NCBI GenBank assembly: GCA_945878875.1
Contig: CAMCUC010000012.1
Location: forward strand, 1 to 64,000
DNA: 64,000 nt
From: Rhizobium sp. Q54
Lineage (GTDB): Bacteria > Pseudomonadota > Alphaproteobacteria > Rhizobiales > Beijerinckiaceae
Direction: 5' to 3'
In this document: positions 54,774 to 64,000 of the stretch, in pieces
Position numbering within the stretch: position 1 is the stretch's first letter
Layout of the letters: each line of letters starts with the position of its first letter
Notes under the pieces: generated by a model
What the model was told of the DNA's origin: nothing
What the model saw: the letters and a program-made list of their open reading frames with translations, nothing else
The model's database searches: none
Position numbers and translations under genes: made by a program

Positions 54774-56600
54774 ATGTGCGGCATAGTTGGAATCATCGGG
54801 CGTGAACCTGTCGCGGCGCGGCTCGTTGAGGCGCTGAAGCGGCTTGAATATCGTGGCTACGATTCGGCGGGCATCGCCACGCTGGAGGGCGGTCATCTTG
54901 AGCGTCGCCGCGCCGAAGGCAAGTTGCGCAATCTTGCGGCGCGCCTTGAGCGCGAGCCGCTTTTGGGCCACGTCGGCATCGGCCACACCCGCTGGGCGAC
55001 CCACGGCAAGCCGACCGAGAATAACGCGCATCCCCATTCGTCCGTTCGATTGTCGGTGGTCCACAACGGCATCATCGAAAACTTCCGCGAGCTGCGCGAG
55101 GAATTGACTGCGCGCGGACACGTCTTTGTCAGCGAGACGGACACCGAGGTCGTGGCCCATCTCGTCACTGACGAGATGAACGCAGGCAAGTCGCCGCGCG
55201 ACGCCGTGGCCGCCGCTTTGCCGCGCCTGCGCGGGGCGTTCGCACTGGGTTTTGTGTTTGAGGGCGAGCCCGATCTTCTGATCGCCGCGCGTCAGGGCGC
55301 CCCGCTTGCGGTGGGCTATGGCGAGGGCGAAATGTTTCTGGGCTCGGACGCTTTGGCTTTGGCGCCGTTCACCGATTCCATCACCTATCTTGAAGACGGC
55401 GACTGGGCGGTGCTGACGCGCGATGGCGTCGAGTTCTTCGACGCATTGAACGCGCCGGTGATGCGCGCCCGCATTCGCACGCAGGCCTCCGCCTTCCTGA
55501 TCGACAAGGGCAATCATCGCCATTTCATGGCCAAGGAAATTCACGAGCAGCCCGAGGTCGTCGGCCGCACGCTGGCGCATTATCTCGACATGTCCAACGG
55601 CTGCGTGCGCCTGCCGTTTGAGCTGCCGTTCGATGCCGCCAAACTGACGCGCCTGACCATCGTGGCGTGCGGTACCGCCTATTACGCAGGGCTTGTCGCC
55701 AAATATTGGTTCGAGCGTTTCGCGCGCATACCGGTTGAAATCGACGTGGCGTCCGAGTTCCGCTATCGCGAGCCGCCGCTTGACGCATCCGGCCTCACCA
55801 TCGTCGTGTCGCAATCTGGCGAGACGGCGGACACGCTGGCCTGCCTGCGTTACGCCAAAGAGCAGGGCCAAAAAACGCTGGCCGTGGTCAACGTGCCGAC
55901 GTCCACCATTGCGCGCGAGGCCGATACGATGGCGTTGACCCTCGCCGGGCCAGAGATTGGCGTGGCGTCCACCAAAGCCTTTACCTGCCAGCTCAGCGTG
56001 TTGGCGTGCCTCGCCATCGCCATCGGACATGCGCGCGGCACGCTTAGCCTTGAGCGTGAGGGGGAGCTTGTCTCCCAGCTCATAGCCGTGCCCGGCCTGA
56101 TGGCGGAAGCGATCAAGCGCGAGCCCAGGATCGAGCAGATCGCGACGGTTCTCTCAAAGGCCAAGGACGTACTTTATCTGGGGCGCGGCGCCAGTTTCCC
56201 GCTGGCGATGGAAGGCGCTCTCAAGCTCAAGGAAATCTCCTACATCCACGCCGAAGGCTACGCCGCCGGAGAGCTGAAGCACGGCCCCATCGCGCTGATC
56301 GACGAGAACATGCCGGTGATCGTGATCGCGCCCCATGATGCCGTGTACGAGAAGACCGTCTCCAACATGCAGGAAGTGGCCGCACGCGGCGGCCGCATCA
56401 TCCTGATCGCCGACAAACGCGCCGCCGACGAGGCCGCAATTGACTTCGAAGCAATCGCCCCCATGCCCGAAATGGAGCCCGATTTCGCCCCCATCGTTTA
56501 CGCCGTCCCAGCCCAAATGCTCGCCTATCACACCGCCGTGGTGATGGGGAAAGACGTCGATCAGCCGAGGAATCTGGCTAAAAGCGTGACGGTGGAGTGA
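54774..56600 (+). CDS. glmS: Glutamine-fructose-6-phosphate aminotransferase GlmS
   Basis: 'MCGIVGIIGREPVAARLVEALKRLEYRGYDSAGIA'; C-terminal 'DVDQPRNLAKSVTVE'. Confidence 0.98.
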   Translation: MCGIVGIIGREPVAARLVEALKRLEYRGYDSAGIATLEGGHLERRRAEGKLRNLAARLEREPLLGHVGIGHTRWATHGKPTENNAHPHSSVRLSVVHNGIIENFRELREELTARGHVFVSETDTEVVAHLVTDEMNAGKSPRDAVAAALPRLRGAFALGFVFEGEPDLLIAARQGAPLAVGYGEGEMFLGSDALALAPFTDSITYLEDGDWAVLTRDGVEFFDALNAPVMRARIRTQASAFLIDKGNHRHFMAKEIHEQPEVVGRTLAHYLDMSNGCVRLPFELPFDAAKLTRLTIVACGTAYYAGLVAKYWFERFARIPVEIDVASEFRYREPPLDASGLTIVVSQSGETADTLACLRYAKEQGQKTLAVVNVPTSTIAREADTMALTLAGPEIGVASTKAFTCQLSVLACLAIAIGHARGTLSLEREGELVSQLIAVPGLMAEAIKREPRIEQIATVLSKAKDVLYLGRGASFPLAMEGALKLKEISYIHAEGYAAGELKHGPIALIDENMPVIVIAPHDAVYEKTVSNMQEVAARGGRIILIADKRAADEAAIDFEAIAPMPEMEPDFAPIVYAVPAQMLAYHTAVVMGKDVDQPRNLAKSVTVE

Positions 56601-56619
56601 GGGGCAGTAGGGAGTAGGG
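56601..56619 (+). repeat. Short heptanucleotide remnant (GGCAGTAGGGAGTAGGG)
   Basis: Immediately after the glmS stop codon. Confidence 0.8.
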
Positions 56620-56628
56620 TTCTGTCTT

Positions 56629-56678
56629 CCTTCTCCCGCAGGCGGGAGAAGGTGGGGCGCAAAGCGCGCCGGATGAGG
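56629..56678. repeat. Palindromic intergenic element (CCTTCTCCCG-CAGG-CGGGAGAAGG plus a second small hairpin and GGATGAGGG)
   Basis: Degraded relative at about 38881-38927. Confidence 0.8.
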
Positions 56679-56698
56679 GAGTATTCAGGCGCCGACCC

Positions 56699-57541
56699 TT
56701 ATTCCATCGCCCGCTCCACGGCGCGTTTGATCTCGTCCTTGATCGGCTCGGCGGCTGCAAAAATTTGTTGCGCAGCGAAGAAATCCAGCACGCGGAAGCG
56801 GTCGAGGTCGGGGCGCAGCAACGCGTGGGGCTGGCTTGCTTTGAGCATTTGCGCGGTGATGGCGCCCTGCATGATCTGGGCGGCGCCGAACATTGCCTCG
56901 AATGGGGAAGGGCTTGCGCGCTCGGCCATGACGGGACCGCCGGTGACGTCGCAGGCGATGACGAAGGCGCTGTTCCCCAGCAGGCAGCTATAGGGCAAGG
57001 GATCGGTCACGCCGCCATCCACATAGACCTTGCCTTCGATCTCCACGGCGCGAAACAGGCCGGGAATCGCCATGGACGCGGCCACCGCCGGGGCCAGCGG
57101 GCCAACGTCGAAGACGCGGCTTTCGCGGCCGAAGAAGTCGGTCGCCACCGCGTGAAAAGGCGTCTGCAATTGCTCGAAACGATCCGGCACCGCCTTGGGC
57201 CAGAACAGATCGAGGATGCGTTCGCCATCCAGCAGCACCGGATTGCCAAGGCCGCTGAAGATATCCGTGAAACGGCCAACGCGGGCTCGCAACACACGCG
57301 CCATCAGGTCGGCGCGGTTGCGCACCAGGCTTTGCACATGCGCACGCATCTCGCGCCCCGCCACGCCTGCGGCCCACGCAGCGCCGACCACGGCGCCCAT
57401 CGAGGCCCCAGAGATGGCTGCGGGCCGTAGCCCCATATCGTCCATCGCCTCGACGACGAGGATATGACCCAGCCCACGCGCGCCGCCAGCGCCAAGCGCG
57501 ACCGCGATCCTGCCTGCGTCCAGTTTTTGCCCGGAATCCAT
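56699..57541 (-). CDS. Patatin-like phospholipase (RssA-type)
   Basis: 'VALGAGGARGLGHILVVEAMDDMGLRPAAISGASMGAVVGAAWAAG'; 'DGGVTDPLP'. Confidence 0.92.
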   Translation of the reverse strand: MDSGQKLDAGRIAVALGAGGARGLGHILVVEAMDDMGLRPAAISGASMGAVVGAAWAAGVAGREMRAHVQSLVRNRADLMARVLRARVGRFTDIFSGLGNPVLLDGERILDLFWPKAVPDRFEQLQTPFHAVATDFFGRESRVFDVGPLAPAVAASMAIPGLFRAVEIEGKVYVDGGVTDPLPYSCLLGNSAFVIACDVTGGPVMAERASPSPFEAMFGAAQIMQGAITAQMLKASQPHALLRPDLDRFRVLDFFAAQQIFAAAEPIKDEIKRAVERAME

Positions 57542-57610
57542 TTCTGTGTAGCCACCTTGATTTGCAACGTTCGAGCGCTGGTTCTAGCATCGGTGAAAAT
57601 TATAACTGAA

Positions 57611-58648
57611 ATGGGAGCAAACGCCGTGATCCGCAATTCCTCATCGGCCGGAATCGTCTTGCTAAGCATGCTGGCGTGCGCGCCCGCAGTCGCGCAGAAT
57701 TTTTACGCAGGCAAGACGGTGGACATGATTGTCGGCGCGGACGTGGGTGGCGGCTATGACGTTTACGGTCGCTCGCTGGCGCGCCATCTGCCAAGGCACA
57801 TTCCGGGCGCGCCAAACATCGTCGTCAAGAACATGCCAGGTGCGGGAAGCGCGGTGGCGGCGGCCAACCTGTACAACATCGCAGCCAAAGACGGCAGCGT
57901 GATCGGGTCGCTGATGCCCGGCGCCATTCTTGATCGCGTACTCAACGAGAACGCAAAAGGCAATTTCGATCCCTCCAAATTCATTTATCTGGCAAGCGCC
58001 GACAGCGGCGCGCGCGTGTGCATGACCTATCAATCTTCAAAAACGCATACGCTTGCCAACGCTATGACAAACAAGACGATCGTTGGCGCAAGCGCGGCAG
58101 GCGGCGCCACGCGCGATTACGCCTTCATGGTTGCAAAAGCTCTTGGCGCGCAGTTCAATATCATATCCGGCTATAAAGGCTCAGCGGACATTTTTCTCGC
58201 TATGGAGCGCGGGGAAGTGGATGGCATGTGCGGGCTCGACTGGAACAGTCTGAAGTCGCAGAAGGGCGACTGGCTGCGCGAAGGCAAACTGCGTGTGATT
58301 TTACAAACGGCGCTTGATCCGCATCCGGAACTTGCCTCCATGAATGTGCCGGAAATCTGGCCTTCGGTGAAGAACGAGACTGACCGTCGGGCAATTCAAT
58401 TGATCCTCTCGCAGCAGGTGTTCCTGCGTTCCTACCTCACCCCGCCGGGCGTTCCGGCTGAGCGGGTGACGCTGCTGCGTAAGGCTTTTGCAGATACTTT
58501 GGCCGACAAAGATTTCCTTGCTGAAGCGCAGAAACTGAAGATAGACGTCAATCCCTCGTCCGGCGAAAAAGTGCAGGCGTTGATCGAGACGCTCTATGCT
58601 TCGCCGCCAGAGATTGTTGCGCGCGCCAAGGCGTTGATCGCGCCATAA
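57611..58648 (+). CDS. Tripartite tricarboxylate transporter substrate-binding (TctC-like) protein
   Basis: Signal peptide, 'MIVGADVGGGYDVYGRSLARHLPRHIPGAPNIVVKNMPGAGSAVAAANLYN'. Confidence 0.8.
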   Translation: MGANAVIRNSSSAGIVLLSMLACAPAVAQNFYAGKTVDMIVGADVGGGYDVYGRSLARHLPRHIPGAPNIVVKNMPGAGSAVAAANLYNIAAKDGSVIGSLMPGAILDRVLNENAKGNFDPSKFIYLASADSGARVCMTYQSSKTHTLANAMTNKTIVGASAAGGATRDYAFMVAKALGAQFNIISGYKGSADIFLAMERGEVDGMCGLDWNSLKSQKGDWLREGKLRVILQTALDPHPELASMNVPEIWPSVKNETDRRAIQLILSQQVFLRSYLTPPGVPAERVTLLRKAFADTLADKDFLAEAQKLKIDVNPSSGEKVQALIETLYASPPEIVARAKALIAP

Positions 58649-59542
58649 TCACAGAAACGCAAGCAGCGCGGCCAGCGTTTCGGGGGCGTTCTCCTCTGCC
58701 AGAAAATGCCCGGCGTTTATCTGCACGCCTGTAGCGTCCGGCGCAAAGGTGTCGCGCCAGACCTCAACGGCAGGGCGCGGGCCTGCGGTTAAAAAGAACG
58801 AGCCGGAGAGAATGCAAACCGGCGCCTCAATCGTGCGGCGCGCCGCATGATCGGCCTCGTCAGCGGCAAGATCCCGCTGCGCCCCAGCGCGATAATCCTC
58901 GCAGAAAGCGTGGATGCGCGAGCTGTCGCCCCACGCGTTGCGATATTCGCTCATCGCACCGTGAGCGAACGTGCGCAAGGATTGCCAGAGGGTCCAGCTT
59001 TGCATCAGGCCTTCAAAATAAGCGTTTGGCCCCATACGCGCGATCTCTTTCTCCGGCGCAGGCTCGGCTTGCGAGAGAAAAGCCCAATGGGCGGCGGGCG
59101 TCACGCCCGCCTTGATGTTGCGCCACACTTCCATCGTCGGGAGAATGTCGAGTAGCGCCAGCTTTTCGATGCGGCCCGGCTGATCGAGGCTGAGGCGATA
59201 GCCGACGCGCGCGCCGCGATCATGGCCCACGATGCTAAAACGTATGTGCCCCAGCTTCTGCATCACGCGCACGACGTCCTCGCCCATTGCGCGTTTGGTA
59301 TCGGCCTGACCGCTTTTACTGCGCGGCGCCGACGACCAGCCGTAGCCGCGCAGATCCATCGCCACCACATGAAAGCGCGTGGCGAGCTCGCCCGCGATGC
59401 GCGCCCACATCAGGTGGGATTGCGGAAACCCGTGCAGTAGAAGCAGCGGCTCGCTGGCCGGATCGCCGCCGCTGCGGGCAAAAATGCGGCCCGCGTCCGT
59501 GTCGATCCAGTGACTTTCAAAGCCGGGAAACAGGTCCGCCAT
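58649..59542 (-). CDS. Alpha/beta hydrolase (haloacetate dehalogenase-like)
   Basis: 'LLLLHGFPQSHLMWARIAGELATRFHVVAMDLRGYGWSSAP', 'IVGHDRGARVGYRLSLDQP'. Confidence 0.88.
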   Translation of the reverse strand: MADLFPGFESHWIDTDAGRIFARSGGDPASEPLLLLHGFPQSHLMWARIAGELATRFHVVAMDLRGYGWSSAPRSKSGQADTKRAMGEDVVRVMQKLGHIRFSIVGHDRGARVGYRLSLDQPGRIEKLALLDILPTMEVWRNIKAGVTPAAHWAFLSQAEPAPEKEIARMGPNAYFEGLMQSWTLWQSLRTFAHGAMSEYRNAWGDSSRIHAFCEDYRAGAQRDLAADEADHAARRTIEAPVCILSGSFFLTAGPRPAVEVWRDTFAPDATGVQINAGHFLAEENAPETLAALLAFL

Positions 59543-59650
59543 TTTTGCTCCTTTTGATTGTCCCCGCCCGCATCTCTGCACGCTCAACACCAAAAGGGTG
59601 CGCACTAAAAGAATGCGTGCTAGGCCGCGCACGGTCCAGATGGTTGTGTT

Positions 59651-60637
59651 TCAAGCAAGCTCTTCGCTCCCGCCAGCAAAACGCGTGAGCGCTCTGATGC
59701 GATCCTCCATCGAGGGGTGGGTCGAGAATAAATCTGCAAAGCCCGAGCGGGGATTGTCGATACACATTTCCATCACACCTGATGGCGCCTCTTCGATTTC
59801 GCCCTTGCCCTCGATCTTGCGCAGGGCCGAGATCATAGCGTCCGGGTTCTTGGTCAGCTCCACGGCGCCGGCGTCCGCAAGAAACTCGCGTGAGCGCGAC
59901 AGAGCGAGACGGATCATCAGCGACAAAGCCCAGGCTGCGGCCACGATCAGCAAAGCGATGGCGATGGCCGCCGCCCCGCCGCCTTTGCCTTTGCCTTCCG
60001 AATCGCTGGAGCGGCGGCGTGATCCGAACCCGCCGTTGCGACCGACGATCCGAAACAGCAGCTCGCAGAAAAAAGACACGACGCCCGCGATAATCATCGC
60101 CACCACCATCATGCGCACGTCCTCATTGCGAATGTGGGTGAGCTCGTGCGCCGCAACGGCCTCCAGTTCGGCGGGATCGAGCAAGTCGATAAGGCCGCGC
60201 GTGAAGGTGATTGTGTATTGCTTGTCGTTGACGCCGGAGGCGAAGGCGTTGGGCGCGGGGCTCTCCAGCACCGCAAGGCGCGGCACGGCCATGCCGCGCG
60301 AGATGCAGAGAGTCTCGACCATGTCATAGAGTGCGGGCGCGTCGCTGCGCTCCAGCGAATGGGCGGGCACGGCCAGCGCGATGATCTTTTGATTGAATAT
60401 CCACGCGAACCAGATCCACACAAGTACGCCTGCCGTGATGAAGGGCGCGTGGGCGATTGTATCTTGCAGAGCTTGCTCCAGAAGCGCCTGCAAGCCCCAA
60501 TCATAGGCGATGGCGGCGGCTCCAAGCGCGCCCGCGAACGCCAGCAAGTAGATGAGCGAGAACAGCGTTCCCAGCAGAAACAGCGAGCGGCGCCGGTTGG
60601 ATTGAATGTGCGTGTAAAGACCGAAGGCTGGCGTCAT
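59651..60637 (-). CDS. HtpX-like M48 family metalloprotease
   Basis: 'LEAVAAHELTHIRNEDVRM' HExxH; C-terminal 'FSTHPSMEDRIRAL'. Confidence 0.93.
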   Translation of the reverse strand: MTPAFGLYTHIQSNRRRSLFLLGTLFSLIYLLAFAGALGAAAIAYDWGLQALLEQALQDTIAHAPFITAGVLVWIWFAWIFNQKIIALAVPAHSLERSDAPALYDMVETLCISRGMAVPRLAVLESPAPNAFASGVNDKQYTITFTRGLIDLLDPAELEAVAAHELTHIRNEDVRMMVVAMIIAGVVSFFCELLFRIVGRNGGFGSRRRSSDSEGKGKGGGAAAIAIALLIVAAAWALSLMIRLALSRSREFLADAGAVELTKNPDAMISALRKIEGKGEIEEAPSGVMEMCIDNPRSGFADLFSTHPSMEDRIRALTRFAGGSEELA

Positions 60638-60662
60638 GGCGCAACCTTTCTGGTGCCGCGAT

Positions 60663-61226
60663 TCAGAACTTCACCTCGGGCGGCGCATCGAGGCGCTTGC
60701 GGTCGTCCTGCCCGACATCGAAGAAATCGCGATGCTGGAAGCCCATCGCGGCGGCGAACAGAACGGCGGGAAACGCCTGCACCGCAGCGTTATATTCGCT
60801 CACCGCATTGTTGAAGAAGCGCCGCGCCGCCGCCAGCTTGTTCTCGACGTTGGCAAGCTCGGTTTGTAATTGCTGGAAGTTCGTGTTGGCCTTCAGGTCC
60901 GGATAGGCCTCGGCCAGTGCGATCAGGCGACCAAGCGCCGCCGACAGCACGCCTTCAGCCGCAGCCTGCTGCGACGCGCCGCCGCCCGCGTTCATGGCTG
61001 CGTTGCGCGCGGCGACCACTGATTCGAGCGTGCCTTTTTCGTGCGCCGCATAACCCTTCACGGTCTCGATCAGGTTGGGAATGAGATCGTGCCGCTGCTT
61101 CAGCTGCACGTCGATGTCGGCAAAAGCCTGATGGGTGCGCTGGCGAAGGGCGACCAGCGTGTTGTAGGCGCTGATACCCACCAGCACCACAGCGGCGATG
61201 AGCCCGAGGAATACCCATAAACCCAT
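60663..61226 (-). CDS. LemA family protein
   Basis: 'AFADIDVQLKQRHDLIPNLIETVKGYAAHEKGTLESVVAARNAAM'. Confidence 0.95.
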   Translation of the reverse strand: MGLWVFLGLIAAVVLVGISAYNTLVALRQRTHQAFADIDVQLKQRHDLIPNLIETVKGYAAHEKGTLESVVAARNAAMNAGGGASQQAAAEGVLSAALGRLIALAEAYPDLKANTNFQQLQTELANVENKLAAARRFFNNAVSEYNAAVQAFPAVLFAAAMGFQHRDFFDVGQDDRKRLDAPPEVKF

Positions 61227-61363
61227 GATCAGCTCCCGACCCATTGCTGCGCCGCCGCTTTGGCGCGACTATAGACTACCGCAGTGCGACAGGCGGCTCA
61301 ACGCAAATGCGCGCGAGCGATTGCAAGAGTGAAGAAGGGATGGAGCCGTTTCCTGAAAAGGAA

Positions 61364-61439
61364 TGGCTCCCCGAGCAGGGCTCGAACCTGCGACAATTCG
61401 ATTAACAGTCGAATGCTCTACCAGCTGAGCTATCGGGGA
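61364..61439 (-). tRNA. tRNA-Asn (GTT), CCA encoded
   Basis: Minus strand TCCCCGATAGCTCAGCTGGTAGAGCATTCGACTGTTAATCGAATTGTCGCAGGTTCGAACCTGCTCGGGGAGCCA. Confidence 0.97.
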
Positions 61440-61631
61440 ACATCGCCGAAGCGATGGCGGCTACATAACAAGCCTTCGCAAGTTTGCAAAGCCGCATTTG
61501 GATTTTCTTTTATTTGCACACAGGCGGACAGGGTTGGGGAGACGTTTGAATGCGCTTCATCAGAGGCGCCATGGGCGGATTTAGCCGTCCATCCCGGCGC
61601 ATACGTTGCGAAACATAAAAGGATAAACTTT

Positions 61632-61705
61632 TGGAGGCCTCGCCCGGAATCGAACCGGGGTGCAAGGATTTGCAGTCCTCTGCGTAGCCACTCCGCCACG
61701 AGGCC
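61632..61705 (-). tRNA. tRNA-Cys (GCA), CCA encoded
   Basis: Minus strand GGCCTCGTGGCGGAGTGGCTACGCAGAGGACTGCAAATCCTTGCACCCCGGTTCGATTCCGGGCGAGGCCTCCA. Confidence 0.97.
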
Positions 61706-61793
61706 TCACTCGGAGTGAACTCCGTGACCGCTCATAGCAATGCGCACGCGAACTCGCAAGGACAGACTTGAGCCGGCAAGGGATATGGATGGT

Positions 61794-62660
61794 TCAAGAA
61801 AAACCATCCCCAACCCGCAACCCATATTCCCTGCGCACCAGCTCGCGGCCATAGGCGCGCTCAAGCCTGCGCACGGTAAAATGTCCGCGCGCCAGATCGT
61901 GGAAATGGCGTGCGAAGGCGTAATTGATCGCGGCGCCGCAGATGGCGCCGATGAGGGGCAGGCTTTGGGCTGCCATTTTCTGCGAGGCGACGATCCCGAA
62001 ACGCGGCGCCAGCGTCGAGACAAGCCGGGCCAGTGCGGGCGCACCTGCCTGACTGGCGAGGCCTTGGTTGGCGATATGCTTTGCGGCGTCCGAGATGGAT
62101 TTGGCCAGCAGGCCGCGCAAAGCGAAATAGCTGCTGTCCATGTAGTCATCGGTCGGCAGGCGGCCGCCCAGCGCGAACACCTCCAGACAGGCCATGGCGG
62201 TCTCGGGCGATTGCGGATCCTCGCCTTCCGCGCGTGCCACGTCAGCGATGGACCGCAACATGATGAGCGTCGAGACCGGCAGCTCAATCGCCAGCGCGCC
62301 AAGGCCAAACGCGCCGCCAGCTGCGCCCGAGGCAACGCTGAGGGCGGCGTGGAAGCGCCCGCGAGCCGGGCCTGATCCGGGCGGGATAGAGCGGGCTGCG
62401 ACCGCCACCGCACGCTCCAGCGCCACATGCGCCGCGCGCTCCGCCATCCGGCGAACGGGGGCGGGAACCAGTTCGCTCAAGCGGGCGGCCGGGCGCCCAA
62501 GGGCATGCGCTATTGAGGCCGCAAGGCTCGTGCGCTCCAAAAGCTTCACCGCCTCATCGAGCGCGCGCGCATCCACCTCGCTGAGGGCAGGGGCGTCATA
62601 GGCGCCTGCTTGGGCGCCTGCTTGCGCGACCAGGGCGCCTTCATGCTGCTTCATGCCCAA
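61794..62660 (-). CDS. EcsC family protein
   Basis: 'GAFGLGALAIELPVSTLIMLRSIADVARAEGED...ACLEVFALGG'. Confidence 0.88.
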   Translation of the reverse strand: MGMKQHEGALVAQAGAQAGAYDAPALSEVDARALDEAVKLLERTSLAASIAHALGRPAARLSELVPAPVRRMAERAAHVALERAVAVAARSIPPGSGPARGRFHAALSVASGAAGGAFGLGALAIELPVSTLIMLRSIADVARAEGEDPQSPETAMACLEVFALGGRLPTDDYMDSSYFALRGLLAKSISDAAKHIANQGLASQAGAPALARLVSTLAPRFGIVASQKMAAQSLPLIGAICGAAINYAFARHFHDLARGHFTVRRLERAYGRELVRREYGLRVGDGFS

Positions 62661-63051
62661 AGCCTCCCCGGATTCCGGCCGATCCGGAACCCGCTCCCTA
62701 CAAATGTGCCCGGAAAGTTCAGACGCAAGCGGGCGACCTTGCGGAAATTAATGCGGCGCGGGGACCTTAATTAACCAAGCACAGACCCGTTTTGGCCCCT
62801 TCGCGTTAATAATCGGCTTGATCTGGCTGTGCGCGACGGTTTGGATTCCGTAGCGACTTTCCATTCTTTATTTCATTAAAACAGCGATATAGCTGTAATT
62901 GCATAAAATTGTCCGTATTTCAGTACAGGTTCATTATACTTGCTGCGCTCTCCGCAAATTCTAAACGCGTTCTACTAAAAAGCGCGCGATTACTTTAGAC
63001 GCAAAGAAAATCCCGCCTGCGATGTTGGTGCATCGAAATTGCGGGGCTGTC

Positions 63052-63678
63052 ATGAACCGGAAAACCTTTAAGTCGCTCGTCGCCGCCGCCATGCTCATAG
63101 CTGGCATGGTTGGTTTGCAGACGCCCACGCAGGCCGAGGCGATGAAGTCGTCCTTCATCGAAGTTGGTGAGCGCACCCTGGTGCCCTTCGGCTGGATGGA
63201 TTTTTGCAATCGCTATACAGGCGAGTGCGCGGTGCAGACTGCATCTGCTGACATCAAGCTGACGCCGGGCGCCTTCCGCCGCATTGCGCAGGTCAATCGC
63301 TGGGTGAACGCCAACGTGAAGGCCCGCTCCGATCATGAGCAATGGGGCGTGGTGGATCGTTGGGATTACCCCTCCAACGGCATGGGCGATTGCGAGGATT
63401 ACGTGCTGCTGAAGCGCCGCCTGCTGATTGACGAAGGCTTTCCGGCGCAGGCGCTTCTCGTCACTGTCGTCCGGGACGAGAAAGGCGAGGGCCATGCGGT
63501 GCTCACCGTGAAGACGAACCAGGGCGAATTCGTACTCGACAACCTGCGCGAAGGCGTGAAGCCTTGGACGGCGTCGCCCTATCGTTTCGTGAAGCGCCAG
63601 TCGCAGACCGACCCCAACCTTTGGGTCTCGATCGGCGAACCCGGCGGATCTTCGCCTCCGGTGGTCGCCTCTCGTTAA
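63052..63678 (+). CDS. Transglutaminase-like cysteine peptidase (BTLCP family)
   Basis: 'PFGWMDFCNRYTGEC', 'GDCEDYVLLKRRLLIDEGFPAQALLVTVVRDEKGEGHAVLTV'. Confidence 0.93.
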   Translation: MNRKTFKSLVAAAMLIAGMVGLQTPTQAEAMKSSFIEVGERTLVPFGWMDFCNRYTGECAVQTASADIKLTPGAFRRIAQVNRWVNANVKARSDHEQWGVVDRWDYPSNGMGDCEDYVLLKRRLLIDEGFPAQALLVTVVRDEKGEGHAVLTVKTNQGEFVLDNLREGVKPWTASPYRFVKRQSQTDPNLWVSIGEPGGSSPPVVASR

Positions 63679-63789
63679 GTAGGCGCTTACATAGCGTAGC
63701 TAATTCGCCACAGCGGCGGGCGAACCGCCAGAGCTTTGCTATTCGCCCCTTGTTCCATCGCAGCCGCCGCTTTTAACTGGCGGTCAGCG

Positions 63790-64000
63790 ATGGCGGGGGC
63801 GAATATGTTCTTTCGTGGTTTCAGGGCTTTGGGCTCTGGTTTGAGTTTGGCTTGCCTGATGTTGCCTGGATCGCTCCAGCTTGCTGCTGGCGAACAATCG
63901 GCGCCGCTTCCCTCGCAGAGCATGACGATGGCGCCACTGTCGCTGGTTGTCGCCGGCGCAGCTCGCGATCCGGCGGGATGGACGGATTTCTGCAAGCGCT
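63790..64000 (+). CDS. Second BTLCP-family protein, truncated by window end
   Basis: Signal-peptide-like N-terminus then 'AARDPAGWTDFCKR'; ATG 63790 or 63805. Confidence 0.7.
   Translation, partial: MAGANMFFRGFRALGSGLSLACLMLPGSLQLAAGEQSAPLPSQSMTMAPLSLVVAGAARDPAGWTDFCKR

Noticed and set aside
54735-56030. 431-aa antisense ORF opposite glmS
   Set aside because: Typical high-GC shadow ORF; glmS on the opposite strand is unambiguous.
1-64000. CRISPR arrays, prophage, IS transposases, rRNA, toxin-antitoxin or defence systems
   Set aside because: Looked for and not seen; the repeats present are small palindromic or heptameric, without spacers or transposase genes in the window.

Overview
The window looks like a chromosomal segment of an alphaproteobacterium (PhyR/NepR/EcfG stress module, OpgGH, BTLCP proteins). 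About 0.5-30.5 kb is a large, relatively AT-rich flagellar cluster: flgF/E-like, fliA, flhG, flhF, flhA, flgP, flgT, flgA, flgM, flgN, DUF2802-like, flhB-fliRQPONMLK, fliJIHGFE, two sigma-54 activators, fliS, a second flgF/E-like gene, and motAB. Six good sigma-54 (-24/-12) promoter matches organise it. Its layout resembles a gamma-type, Rhodobacter Fla1-like system. After it come GC-rich housekeeping and metabolic genes: a molybdopterin oxidoreductase, ndk, a divergent PanB-like enzyme, two Zn-dehydrogenases, the general stress response locus, a fucosyltransferase/FkbM glycan locus, opgGH, glmU, glmS, htpX-lemA, tRNA-Asn and tRNA-Cys, an EcsC-family protein and tandem BTLCP genes. The most interesting signals are: (i) a GT10 fucosyltransferase-like gene broken by a -1 shift exactly at a G8 tract, a possible phase-variation switch; (ii) a complementary activator pair, one with GAFTGA but no HTH and one with an HTH but a GAYTGS loop; (iii) dispersed heptanucleotide arrays next to REPIN-like inverted hairpins; (iv) tandem duplicated hairpins just upstream of flgM; (v) two unassigned membrane-protein genes inside the flagellar cluster. 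I saw no CRISPR array, rRNA, or recognisable transposase. All family calls come from reading the translations; no database search was run.
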